Of a stretch of 64,000 nucleotides of DNA, positions 45,060 to 57,242 are shown piece after piece (within the stretch, counting starts at the first letter, position 1; each line of letters opens with the position of its first letter). The stretch lies in assembly GCA_965153355.1 (NCBI GenBank), contig OZ231127.1, forward strand, positions 52,018,001-52,082,000, read 5' to 3'. The position numbers and the translations under genes are program-made. The notes beneath the pieces were generated by a model, which had not been told where the DNA came from, searched no databases, and saw only the letters and a program-made list of their open reading frames with translations. The DNA is from Flaccisagitta enflata. Its lineage: Eukaryota > Chaetognatha > Sagittoidea > Aphragmophora.

Positions 45060-45811
45060 CAAGGATGAGGATGTATGTGTACGTGAGCCTCCTCTAGAGT
45101 GCTGGTCTTATACTAAAACTACCTTTTCTTCAATGCCAAAAATGGATAAAACACCGAATGCAAACATGCCTTAATGGCGAATGCTCTTTTGCGCGACTTT
45201 TTCCGGATTCATACATAGGTTAGCATGGATGGACTCCGTTCACGCATTCTTGTTCATCGATTTTTTTGTTGAATCACTTGTAAAACAGTTTGACTTTCAC
45301 GGAAAGGAATCATATGAAATGGGAGAAAGAGGGTCGAGGAGAGACGAATGAGGGGGTGGGGGTGCGGTGGGAGGATGTGGGAGGATGGAGAGATGGAAAT
45401 TTCAAGAATATAGGTACAGTTGATATTGGAGCTTTGAGACGGAGACAAGAACGACAGCTGCGCCAGCGGCAGCAGGCCCGGCGCTGATAAGGCAAAGTTA
45501 GATTGAGGGTGGCGGTGGCAGCGATATTGGCGGCGGCAGCGGTGGCGGCGGCAGAAGTTGGCGGTGGCAGTTGGCGGCAGCGATGGCGTCGAGCGGAAGC
45601 GGTGGCGTCATCTCTTCTCCGCCACCGGTTCCCCTTGAAAAGCTACTTGAGAAACATATGAAGAAAATGCTCATTAAACATCCCCAGACCGAAGATATGG
45701 ATCAAAGATTTTGGATTGAATTTGCTCGTTAGAGTCTCTGCCATCATTTTTGTAATTAATCAGGATAGCTCTCCAGAACGCTCTCCAGAACATTTCTTTT
45801 ACTGTCTCTGT
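45060..45811. other. Unassigned; GGCGGTGGCAG-rich 45505-45625
   Basis: GGCGGTGGCAGCG/GGCGGCAG words occupy 45505-45610. A 65-codon plus-strand frame (45290-45487) is unsupported. No gene. Confidence 0.4.
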
Positions 45812-45891
45812 ATGTGTCTCTTTCTGTCTGTCTGTCTGATTCTGTCTTGGTCTTTTTCTCTGTCTGTCTGTGTCTTGGTCTCTTTCTCTGA

Positions 45892-45967
<76 letters not shown>
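45812..45967. repeat. (CTGT)n then (TC)n
   Basis: CTGTCTGTCTG blocks lead to about 20 TC units. It is the reverse-complement equivalent of the (GA)-(GACA) order elsewhere. Confidence 0.93.
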
Positions 45968-46415
<448 letters not shown>

Positions 46416-46492
46416 GATATTAAGGGTGACTGAAAAAGACAGACAGCATCAGGTACCCGTGCCCTGCTTAAATAATTTGTGATTATTGTTTC

Positions 46493-46575
46493 GGAGGGAG
46501 CAGAGCAGCGGCCCAGAATTGCAGAAGGGGTCGATGACCTAGATGCTTTTACACGTATGCCGCTGCCCAAAAATC
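46493..46575. mobile_element. Relative of the GCCGCTGCCC-ended element
   Basis: GAGCAGAGCAGCGGCCCAGA at the left and ATGCCGCTGCCCAAAAATC at the right are inverted relative to each other over about 80 bp, the same words as in the 21173-22006 elements. Confidence 0.45.
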
Positions 46576-47091
46576 AAAGCCAGTATTAAGAGACAAGAAT
46601 GACACGCGTATTGAAAAATACAGAAAAGCAGAGAGACACAAATGTACAGAGACGGTGACAAAGACGGAAACACAGTACAGTTGACAGAGAGAAAGTGTTA
46701 GAAATGTATGTCCGTCCGTTTCTTAAGTATGTGTGCTTTTGTCTCTTTTGCGTGCTTTTGGCTTTTTCTCTTTCTCTACTATTCAATGCCCGCGTCTTTT
46801 GTTTCTCGCCATTTTTTATATTGAACGCTAGATGGGTAACCATATGGTTGCGCCTTGATTTTGTGCCATTTGTTTTTACTACGTAGGCAAATATACGTAA
46901 CTCGTCTTTCGTATCATCCAATTTTTGGATTGATTGATTTTATTTATTTACGGCATTGCTTCTTAAAGTGATTGATTGATTTTTCGTGATCGATTGAATG
47001 CGCCCTTGGAATTCACTAATTTCAATAATCTCTCATCTTTTATTGCAGATAAACTGAACGGACAATTAACGTAGTTTGACTTTCTCGACAG
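46576..47091. other. Unassigned sequence
   Basis: No supported gene. TTGATTGATTTTATTTATTT at 46932 is simple AT sequence. Confidence 0.4.
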
Positions 47092-47701
47092 ACTGTGGTT
47101 GAAACCAATGAAGTGGGCTTAAAAGTAAGTTTTTCTTATAGACGCCAGTTTGCTTTATTAACGTTGTTTTTTATCTTGTTTTCGGGTCTGTTATTTTTGC
47201 CTTTTGCATTTTTGCATTTTTATCGCTTTGATTTTAGTATGGTTTTTATCGCTTGCCCGATCAGCTTACTATGGGGATGATATGGATGAATTTACTGGGA
47301 TGGGCCGGGGTAGGGGCAGGTATTATCAAATGGCATGGGCTCTGAAGAAGATGAACATGTTGTCATGGCTGTTTCTGTCCTTATTGTGTCCATTCGATTT
47401 CATGTTATCTTTACGCTTGCTGATCACAATTAATCACTTCACTTTCCCTTTCTATTTTTCTCCTCTTCAGTTGTTGAAATTTTTGTGGAATAAACGAGAC
47501 GATCGCCTTCCTATTTTCCAATCGGCCAACTTTCTTTCACCACAAGTCGTCAGTCAGATAGACGCTCATAGACAGTGCCAGTTGAAACTCGTGGGCGTAA
47601 TTTATAGAAAGCGATTCAGTGACAAGAAGACAGAGAAGAAGACACATAGGCTGAGACACACGTATGATGAAATAAAACGAGTAACGGAGCGAATAGATTG
47701 A
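47092..47701 (+). CDS. Candidate small exons with strong splice signals, function unknown
   Basis: Three splice-like signals fall close together. TTTCTCGACAG precedes an open 33-bp piece (47092-47124) that ends at the consensus donor GTAAGT. A T-rich tract ending TTTTAG precedes an open 82-bp piece (47238-47319) that ends at GTATTA. The tract TTTTTCTCCTCTTCAG ends at 47471. Pieces one and two join in frame. A different frame is open across the whole of 47204-47701 and reads a basic, charged tail after 47472. The two readings conflict, and joining exon two to the last acceptor gives an early stop next to AATAAA. No family is recognised. Treat this as a hint that a gene may lie here, not as a model. 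Confidence 0.2.
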
Positions 47702-48015
47702 GTGGTTTTACTTTTTTTTTCAATTTTCCTATCTCTCTTAAAGGAAGAAAAAGAAACTTTCTAAAGTAATGGATGTAGCCATCCATCCGGCCTTCCATTC
47801 AATCCTTTCGTTTTCCGTTCATCTTTGGCTGTTTTTAAAACTTGATACTAACCGTTCAATCTCATTTCATTCGTCCGTCGATGTTTTGCAATGGTTTAAA
47901 ACGACGACCCGCCCGCAGTTGCGCAATGGGCACTGTAACGGTTTGTGACTTTCGCTTTCCTTGGAGCTCGCTTAAATGATACGCGCTGACCCAACAACCT
48001 CCAGCGTATCATCAG
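47702..48015. other. Unassigned, with a hairpin before the BEL/Pao remnant
   Basis: GATACGCGCTG (47978) pairs with CAGCGTATC (48002-48010). No LTR boundary or primer-binding site could be identified. Confidence 0.4.
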
Positions 48016-49683
48016 GTGGAGCATCATCAAGTGGCCCGTCAACCGGAAGTCCACGTTCAGATGCCCAACAATCCGGCTCTGGACATGTTTTTGGAAAGAG
48101 CGGCGTACAATGATCTCATGCGAGCAAGGGAGGTCGGCCTCAAAGCGTTGGAGAGAGCAAGACCCGAGAAGCCTCTGCAGGAGCTTTCATCTACCGACTT
48201 TATGATGTGGAAGAGGAAGTTCAAGGATGCCGAGAAGCATGAAGGCTTGACGCAGATGGACATCTTATTGGAATTGCCTAAGTGGTTTGCTGGTCCGGCA
48301 AAGGAGATCATTGAAATCATGCATTTACTGACGCAACTGAAGCTTAATAGCAAGAGGAGAGATTGACGACGCCGCGAAAAATGGACGCTCGGCTTTATGG
48401 CAAGGCGCTGCAACATTGCGGCGCTTTCAACTAACGTAAATCGCTTGCAGGAGGCTAAGATCCAGTCGGCCGACCATGCAAGGCATTTCAATTTGTCTGC
48501 AAGGTTGCAAAAAGCAAAGAAGATTGCGAGGACCTGTGGAGAAGTGCAACAATGCTATCGCGACGAGCTGCTGCAGGAGATCCTCAATAAGAGGGTCCCT
48601 CATCTTGCGGATAAGTTCTGGGAAAAGCAACATGAAGCAGCCCAAAATGGACAGTTATTCTCATTCGACAACTTGGTTCATTTGATTGAAACATGGGCGG
48701 TGATTCAGCGCAACAAAGGCGCAAGCTGCAAAACGGCATCAGTGGCAGCAGTTGCAACGACAGAAAAAGAGGCGCCATCATCATACGAGGACGCCTTGAC
48801 TAATGGCAAGCAAAAAGTGCAGTCGACGGACCGCTGCAACGTCTGCAGTGGAATGCATCAAACGGAAGAGTGCCATCAGTTGTCAGAGTTGGAAGCGGAC
48901 GCAGAGTCTGAAGATCATGTCTCGTCGTCTTGGCTTCCACTGTCTGGCGCTCAGGACACAACGGCCAAAGGGTGCGCGAACAGACCAACTTGCCAGATCT
49001 GCAAGAAGCGGCATGCGACTATTCTCCACGGGCGCACCTACAAGAAAGAAGAAAAGGGAAGAGAAGAAAGGAGAAAATAAGCAGGGAAATAAAGTACCGC
49101 TAGCTCCCTTCAAAAGTCAGAGGATGCGGCTGAGCAGCACCAACAGCCCGCGATCAAGTGGAAGCAGCCAATCCAACGGAAGTGATCTCTCCCAATGCCA
49201 CGGCATGACTGGCGGCCACGGCAACGTCGCGGTCCGTCTCTTCATTCGACGACGTTGTCCGTCCGACTGCTCCAGTGACTATCATAAACAATTCTTCGGT
49301 GCGCAGAGGACGATTTTCGCTGATACCCACTCATTGATCAGACGGATTGTACCAATGTTATTCGGCAGTCTCTGATTCCTACTAAACAGTGCAAATGACG
49401 GTGATTACTGTGGGAAATCGTGTTGTCGAGGATCGTTTCATCACATCATTCACCATGCAATCGTCGACGAGGAATATGTCGTCGACGTCAACGACGCGTT
49501 GGCGGGTGATTTGTTAACGAGTGAACGCGACATTCCTCCTTTTCTCCGCGACTCATCTGACCAACTCACATCAGAGACATAAAAATTTCCAGAAGCTGAA
49601 GGCGGTGATGTGATGATCATCGGAGCGCAGATGCGGGATGCCGCCGTACTGAGTCTATGCACTCCCACACACTCAGTAACCAC
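48016..49683 (+). pseudogene. BEL/Pao-type retrotransposon gag-protease remnant
   Basis: Three adjoining open segments in shifting frames make a decayed polyprotein. Segment one (48016-48366) has the gag-like patch WKRKF...LPKWFAGPAKEI. Segment two (48397-49080) continues it after a frame break and ends in cysteine knuckles: CNVCSGMHQTEEC near residue 147, then CQICKKRHATILHG near 199-212. This is the multi-knuckle pattern ending in (H/L)LHG that is typical of BEL/Pao gag. Downstream, after further frame changes, a GGDVMIIGAQ motif at about 49600-49630 resembles the protease-proximal LIG-type motif of the same group. No reverse transcriptase, integrase or LTR follows; the remnant stops where a hairpin fragment begins (49695). 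GC content is higher than in flanking DNA. At least two frameshifts make it non-functional. Confidence 0.65.
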
Positions 49684-49694
49684 CCGTAACCATT

Positions 49695-49790
49695 ATTAAA
49701 TGCGTCCTCGCATCTCTTGAGCTGCTAACCTTTACCCAACATTTGTTGTTCTGTTTGGGTTGTAGCCCCCGTCCCTCCCACCTGCACAAT
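49695..49790 (-). mobile_element. Fragment of AAGTGCG-dialect hairpin element
   Basis: AAATGCGTCCTCGCATCTCTTG resembles AAGTGCGTCCTCGCACTTCT at 35417. GCCCCCGTCCCTCCCACCTGC at 49767 resembles the conserved GCCCCTGCCCACCCGC. Confidence 0.4.
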
Positions 49791-50070
49791 TCAATTTTTG
49801 TTTTATCAAATTGCATGAAAGTTTTTCTTGAACTGAATTACATTCTGTTTTTAGAATATCTAGGTTTGTCTTATTTTTAATGCATAAAGAATATCAACTA
49901 GTGCGCAACGGTTGCATTGATTAATAGACATCTCATTAGGCTCTTAATATAATGAATGAAACATGTGCTACATTACATTACATTACATTTTTACTTTATG
50001 CAACTAGATTTTTGTTTTATATGTTACAGGGCGTTTTTGCATAAGATTGCTGACCAAAAGGACGCATCTA
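49791..50070. other. Unassigned; (ATTAC)n at 49970-49990
   Basis: Four ATTAC pentamers. No gene. Confidence 0.45.
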
Positions 50071-50696
50071 TCACCATCCATCCAAATTACCGCCAGGCGG
50101 TTTTTAGTATTACTCTGAATTTTCCGCTTGAATTTTGCTGGATGGACTTCCTGAACCTGAGATCCAGCTTCAAAAAAGAAACTCTTTTCCTATTATGGCG
50201 CTTTTTGAAAAAAAAATCCAAAATTGATAATTTTTCATTCTATGTTGCACCCAGATTCTAGAGGGTTGTTAGAAAACCTCTTTAGATAGCATATTTGAAT
50301 TCCTGATGAAATTTCCTTTCGTTTGATAGGTCGCACTATATATTTTTCAAAAGAGATCAAATTTTCAATTTTTTAGCCACCGTTACTTTTTGTAACGGTG
50401 GCTTCAAAATTAAAAATCTTATTTCTTTTTAAAAATATATAGTGCGACCTATCAAATGAAAGGAAATTTCATCAGGAATTCAGATATGCCATGTAAAAAG
50501 ATCTTTTAACAACCCTAAAAATTCTGACTTCAAAATAAGAAAAAAACAATCAATTTTGGATTTTTTTCATAAGGCGCCACAAGAAAGATTTTTTTGAAGC
50601 TGGATTCTTGTTCAGGAGGTCCATATTGAGTGTAAACAAGCAGAAAATCCAGAGTAATACTGAAAACCACCTGGCGGTAGTTTGAATGGATGGTGC
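50071..50696. mobile_element. 626-bp near-complete palindrome with central hairpin
   Basis: The left arm TCACCATCCATCCAAATTAC then CGCCAGGCGG pairs with the right-end CCACCTGGCGG then TAGTTTGAATGGATGGTGC. The arms continue through GAGATCCAGCTTC/GAAGCTGGATTC and AGTGCGACCTATCAAATGAAAG on the right against the left-arm complement, and meet at AGCCACCGTTAC-T5-GTAACGGTGGCT (50378-50406). TA is outside both arms (50069-50070, 50697-50698). No ORF. A fragment of the same family lies at 30655-30765. Confidence 0.8.
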
Positions 50697-50754
50697 TATT
50701 GTTTGTCTACCAAACTTGTTTAAAGATTTTTCACAAAAAAATTTTTCTCTGATT

Positions 50755-50896
50755 TTCAGTGCAATCAGTACATACAGCTGCTCTTGATTTTATAAAAAAA
50801 AATATTGCAGTGACTGAACGCAAAAATTTGATGGAAAATGACCAATGCTTATGACTTTTTTCCTCATGGAGATAGTCGCCATTACTGGTAATTAGA
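50755..50896 (+). repeat. Shared module, second full copy
   Basis: CTGATTTTCAGTGCAATCAG, TTGCAGTGACTGAACGCAA, CCAATGCTTATGACTTTTTTC, CTCATGGAGATAGTCGCCATT, ACTGGTAATTAG; about 85% like 24366-24506, with CpG sites mostly lost. Confidence 0.7.
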
Positions 50897-51247
50897 ATAA
50901 ACGGGCCATCGGGTACCGCTAACCATATGACGCATGAGCTACCTGTTTTCTTTTATCCCACTTTATTTCTCTTTCATTTCTTTTGCCTTTTCAGAATGAA
51001 AATTGATTGAAATAACATCAGACAAAAAATTTGTTGTATGATTAATTTATTTTCATGTTCTGTTTTACATGTATTCATATTTTGAAAAAAACAAAGCAAA
51101 CCGAGCCTTGATGGTAGACGACAGATGGCATGCAGAGTCCTTTAAGTCAACGCCCTGGCCGTTACAAACATGAAATCGCCAAGCAGACATCTGAAATAGT
51201 TTTGTTTACTGTGATCATAGGGTAACTCTCAAAAACACGCACATGCG
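50897..51247. other. Unassigned sequence
   Basis: No gene or repeat recognised. Confidence 0.4.
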
Positions 51248-51895
<648 letters not shown>

Positions 51896-52155
51896 TTGCG
51901 CACTCCTAATCAAAATTATTGCCTGTTAGAAACCCTAGACGTTAGATTAAGAGCCTGCCATGATAAAATCACCCTCATGTGCTTCTTTAATTGTACTAAT
52001 GTAATAGACAATAAGGGTTGTAATTATCATACAAATTTGCTGAGAGCTGTCCCATACATCCATGGTCGCCCTGCCTCCCATCACAGTACGAGACGCCGAA
52101 TTTTAGATCAGTTTTTGTCGGAATGCGGCTTACAATAAAATCCAATCCAACCATC
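51896..52155 (+). pseudogene. Possible LINE 3' end fragment
   Basis: An 80-codon plus-strand frame (51896-52138) has a pattern like the region after the reverse transcriptase of Jockey/CR1/L2-group LINEs (LETLDVRLRACHDKITLMCF, compare LxxLxxRRxxxxLxLxxK). Its stop is followed at once by AATAAAATCCAATCC, a short tail-like repeat. No RT motifs remain. It could equally be a chance frame. Confidence 0.3.
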
Positions 52156-52164
52156 AGAAGAGGA

Positions 52165-53236
52165 TCAGTAGCCATAAGACGTCACTGTCCTCTTAGCCGT
52201 AAATCTTCGGTGTTTCGACAGATGGCGCTCTCGGTAGAGAAGAATTTGTCGATGCAGCGAATCGCCTCCGGAAGGCGGGGTTGAAGTGGCATTAGGAGAA
52301 GCTGCCGCCGCTTTCTGCAGCACCTTCTCGACTCCTTTGCCCGCGGGACTGTCGACGATCCTTCGCTTGAACTCCGACATCAATTCCGTCGCTCGCTGCT
52401 TCTTCTTCCGACCAGAAGTTTTCCCATCCGCTCCTTCCTCTTCCTGCATCCGGTCTTTCTGTCCCCCTTCTTCCGCTGCTTCGCCATCGGCACTTTTACA
52501 ATCAATTTCATCTCCTCCTGTTCCACCTTCCTCAGCATCGAATCGGGTCCCGTTCCCGACCTCCACATCCTCATTCTTCTCACCTTCGACTGGAACTGCG
52601 AAGACTCGATCGCCGCAGCCGCAGCCTCGCTCGCAGCCTCGGCCGCAGTCTTCGTCGTCCTCGTATTCGGTGCCGCTGCAGCTGCAGTCGCTCCCGCAGC
52701 AACTGCCACTCTCTTCCTCGGCGTCGGTGGTATCCAGGTGATCGTCATCGTCTTCGTCGTTGTTGTTGTTCATCTCAGACGCGTAACTTGTAACGCGTAA
52801 TCTCGTGGCGGTGCTGTTCCTTAAGTGCAAACAAAGAAACAGCCTTCAGTACGTCGCGGTTTTTAAGCCGCTACGTTTAGTCCATTCTGTTTCATTAACA
52901 AATTGGAATTACTCGGGTAACTCAGCGTACAAATCAAGAAACGACTCAGCCAATTCGAGATATTCAAATGCAATCGCAATACCACACCATCAGCTCCTGG
53001 CACGGTATCAAGTCATCGTCACTAACATCGTTAAAACCGACATCTTTTTCCTACTTTCGTTGTCGAGGGCGCGTCGATCTGTTTCCACTCAATCCACGTC
53101 TCGCCGATCTTAACAAAGACGACAAATCGCGTTTTTGCCTCTTCTTCGTTTCTTTCGTCGTTGTCATCGTTTTCGTCATTGTCGACGTCATCATCGAATT
53201 GTCTTTCTCCGACGCATCCACCGAAGTCGTCGTCAT
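52165..53236 (-). CDS. Two-exon gene, 278 codons, acidic N-half and basic C-terminus, function unknown
   Basis: Exon 1 runs 53236 to 53055 and exon 2 runs 52819 to 52165 (TGA), with an intron of 235 bp between them. The donor is AAA|GTAGGA. The acceptor is TGTTTCTTTGTTTGCACTTAAG with a good pyrimidine tract. The phases match (AA|G makes Lys), and neither frame has a stop before its splice site. The ATG at 53236 is the first in frame after an upstream stop near 53346 and has A at -3. The product starts with a Thr/Met/Lys-rich 61-residue segment ending in a basic patch (KKRQKR, RPRQR). Then come an acidic run (NNNNDEDDDD), two cysteine clusters (CCGSDCSCSG, CGRGCERGCGCG), a Glu/Gly-rich middle and a basic tail ending KRTVTSYGY. 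GC content is about 58%, far above the flanks. I do not recognise a family. A nuclear or disordered regulatory protein is a guess. Exons upstream in the (TTG)n region are possible. Confidence 0.55.
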
Positions 53237-53311
53237 CCTACTAGACTTCCGGTTGTTGGAACTCAAGTTGTTGTCACCGTAGATATCGGTTGAACTGTCG
53301 CCGTCTTTCAA

Positions 53312-53411
53312 AGACTGTTGTTGGTGTTGTTGTTGTTGTTGTTGTTATTTGCTTTTCGTCGGTATTGTTTGTTATTGTTGTTGTTGTTGTTGTTGTTGTT
53401 GTGACTATTTT

Positions 53412-53445
<34 letters not shown>

Positions 53446-53450
53446 TTGGG
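53312..53450. repeat. (TTG)n triplet tract
   Basis: TTGTTGTTG blocks at 53320-53345, 53370-53401 and 53411-53443. On the minus strand (CAA/AAC) it could code poly-Gln or Asn next to the gene above. An AG followed by GTTTGACCGAAG at about 53510 could be an acceptor, but no upstream exon can be defended. Confidence 0.85.
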
Positions 53451-53705
53451 CCGTGATCTTGAGAATCTTCTCTTGGATGCGTTTCGTTCTAGAACGACTT
53501 CGGTCAAACCTAAAACATGCGGGGAGGGGATTAGGGCAGAAAGGAAGCATATCAATATTATTTTGGGTTGTGACGTTACAGCAGACCGTTATAAGATTAT
53601 GGTCTAAAAAGGATAAGAAAGATAGGAAAAGTAAACAACGCGTCCTCATAGAATATACATCTTTTATGAATACTTGCCTTTTTTCAAAAATGAATATTTT
53701 TCTGA
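53451..53705. other. Unassigned; possible upstream exon of the minus-strand gene
   Basis: GC-richer to about 53530, with minus-strand open frames on either side of the triplet tract; no consistent model. Confidence 0.3.
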
Positions 53706-53795
53706 TGAATGAAGGAATGAATGAATAAATGAATGAATGAATGAATGAATGAATGAATAAATGAATGAATGAATGAATGAATGAACGAATGAATC
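53706..53795. repeat. (GAAT)n microsatellite
   Basis: About 22 AATG units with AATA variants. Confidence 0.94.
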
Positions 53796-53971
53796 AACTA
53801 ATGTTCCAAAGAGTGAGACTAGCGTTGCTTTTCTAACGACGGTGCCTCGGATTGCGTGACTTAAGTATTTGATTGATCAGTGACTTAAGTATTTGATTGA
53901 TCAACCAACCAACTAGCTTACCAACAGACACACGGACATGGCCCCCGTGTAGAGATACAAGAACATAACTA
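53796..53971. other. Unassigned; short direct repeat
   Basis: GTGACTTAAGTATTTGATTG (then ATCA) is duplicated at 53857 and 53880. Confidence 0.55.
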
Positions 53972-54486
53972 GCTTCTGGGTGCTTCACATAGCAAAACTT
54001 AGGACTATCCCTTGACCCTACTTAGAAAATAAGGAAGATCAAAAATCATGAAGACGACCGTTTTTTTTCTCAAAATTGCTTCATCTGCTATTTTTGTTTT
54101 TGCCTAAAAGTTCCTACAGAATTCCCAGAAATCAGCAAAATCCTTTGTTTCTAAAAAGACTATCATTTGTTTTAAAAAATCATGGTAATTATGAGAGTGG
54201 ACTAAAATATCAGAATATAAACTGTAAAAGAGCTTACTTAAAAAGCAAATTAACAATTGTATAAAGAGAAGAAATTAGTGATAGCTAATTCAAAGATTGT
54301 TAGCATATCAGCATTATGCATTATGCATTATGCAAATTAGGTCCTCAAAATGATTTTTTAAAAAATTGTTAGATGAACGGTTTTTGATGAAAGAGAAATG
54401 GTAATGATTTTAAAATTGGCCACTCCATATTAGGTAAACAAAGTGCAAAGAAATAATCAAATTTTGCTATGTGAAGCACCCAAAAC
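53972..54486. mobile_element. MITE with TA target duplication
   Basis: GCTTCTGGGTGCTTCACATA then GCAAAA at the left is mirrored by TTTTGC then TATGTGAAGCACCCAAAAC at the right, with one indel. TA lies on both sides (53970-53971, 54487-54488). The 515-bp interior is AT-rich with TGCATTATGCATTATGCA at 54315. No ORF. Confidence 0.7.
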
Positions 54487-54488
54487 TA

Positions 54489-54853
54489 GCATGGATTCGG
54501 TAGGATCTGAGATTTAGGCGATCTAAGCTTTGTGGGGGAACCGATAAAATAAATGGAGATGGAATTAAGTCCTGGAAATATATAAATCGCGCTGTGGCCA
54601 TTTTTTTCCTTTGCTAAAACCTGCAAAATTCTCTCAGCGATAAAGAAAATGGAGGAAGAAAGAAATAAAAGGCCAATTTTAGAGAGAAAAAGGATCTAGA
54701 AAGGAAACAATCACGGTAAAAGGGGAAAAGAATAACGCACGGAGGCTCGGAAGGTTTTTCCCGCAGGAAATAAAGGAAACCCCAATTTGATGTACACGCG
54801 ATGGAGATGCCGCCACGCACTATGTGTACACGCAAACACATGTGCGTAACAAA
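54489..54853. other. Unassigned sequence
   Basis: No gene supported; purine-rich 54640-54710. Confidence 0.4.
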
Positions 54854-54964
54854 GAAAGAAAGAAAGAATAGAAAGAATGAAAGAAAGATAGAAAAAAAGA
54901 GTGAAAGAAGGAAGAAAGAAAAGAAGGAACTAGTGAAAGAAAGAAAGAAGGAAAGAAAGAAAAT

Positions 54965-55052
<88 letters not shown>

Positions 55053-55112
55053 GAGAAAGAAGGAAAGAAAGGGAGAAAGAAGGAAGAGAGAGAGGAAAGA
55101 AAGAAAGAAGAA

Positions 55113-55147
<35 letters not shown>

Positions 55148-55377
55148 GAAGAAAGAAGGAAGAAAGGAAAGAAAAAGAAAGAAAGAGAAAAAAAAGGAAG
55201 AAATGAACTAGAGAGAAAAAAGAAACAAAAGATGAAACAAACAAACAAAAAACAAACAAACAAACAAACAAACAAACAAAGGAAAGGATGAAATGGAACT
55301 GAAAAGAAAGAAAGAAAGGAAGGAAGGAAGGAAGGAAGGAAGGAAGGAAGGAAGGAAGGAAAGAAAGAAAGAAAGAA

Positions 55378-55433
<56 letters not shown>

Positions 55434-55445
55434 AATAGAGAATGA
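54854..55445. repeat. ~590-bp purine tract (GAAA)n/(GGAA)n/(CAAA)n
   Basis: Pure GAAA at 54965-55050 and 55376-55433, GGAA at 55317-55360, CAAA at 55238-55280. Plus strand Lys-Glu-Arg and minus strand Phe-Leu-Ser frames are artefacts. Confidence 0.96.
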
Positions 55446-56340
<895 letters not shown>

Positions 56341-56421
56341 CTCCACATATTACCAACCAAAGCCAGTCGCAGTTGTGGTCCCTGGAGAAAACAAAGCGGA
56401 ATACAACCGATCGGAATCGCG

Positions 56422-56452
<31 letters not shown>

Positions 56453-56457
<5 letters not shown>

Positions 56458-57102
56458 GAAAGACAGACAGAACACTTTCGATCTATCGTTAAGGCAGTGA
56501 ATAACCGGGCTCACGTGAAAAACCAGCTCCGTGACCAACAAATGGAGCGACCAGAGTCAGAGAGGTTGCCTTCCCCATTTCTCAAATTTGCCATGACAAC
56601 CAAACGAGCTATGACCTGACACATTCCAACCCCATCACGATTAATGTGGTAGTAGTAGGAGATATGCACAAAAATCTCCGAGTGTTGTAGCGTGGTTGTA
56701 GCGGGTTTGAATCTGGGTATTTCAAAGCCTCATAAAGTCATACAATGTCTTACAACTTCAACTTGGAATTCTGATTTGTACTGACATGTAGACATGTACG
56801 GGCCTTGTATTCCTTTCTTTAAGGAAGCTTAGTTGGAAAATGAAAAAGTGAGAGTGAAAACTATGTAAAAGGCGATAACCATGAGGGAAAGATGGGAAGG
56901 GAAAGCTCAGAAAGAGATTTCACAATAAAACTGATGGACGGAAATGCGTCTGAACAAACTGACAATGCCCCAATCCGCAGACGGACAAACGCTTTTATTA
57001 GTTGAAATGACATGCCCTTCGTTAAGTGGAAAAAGAATTTTGTTGTTTTTATTCGTTTTAATACGTTTTTATACGTTTTAATACCGTCGTAACCCACATA
57101 AG
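56453..57102. other. Unassigned sequence
   Basis: ATACGTTTTAAT/ATACGTTTTTAT words repeat at 57050-57085. No gene. Confidence 0.4.
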
Positions 57103-57234
57103 TTGGGATGTGGAAGCGATGTTTATGCCGCTTCCACCGATTCCGATTCCACTTCCGCTTCCATTTTACTGTTCAAATACTAGTAGCTATCCCATCCTCC
57201 ATATTGGAAGTGGTCAACCGCTTCCGCATCCCTA
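57103..57234. mobile_element. hAT-type MITE, 132 bp, 8-bp target duplication
   Basis: TTGGGATGTGGAAGCG at the left and CGCTTCCGCATCCCTA at the right; interior GCTTCCATTTT and GTTCAAATACTAGT match the copy at 14399-14535. CACATAAG is duplicated exactly (57095-57102, 57235-57242). Confidence 0.88.
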
Positions 57235-57242
57235 CACATAAG

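Noticed and set aside
52286-52741. 151-codon plus-strand frame
   Set aside because: It is the antisense shadow of exon 2 of the minus-strand gene; Ser/Pro richness mirrors GC-rich codons.
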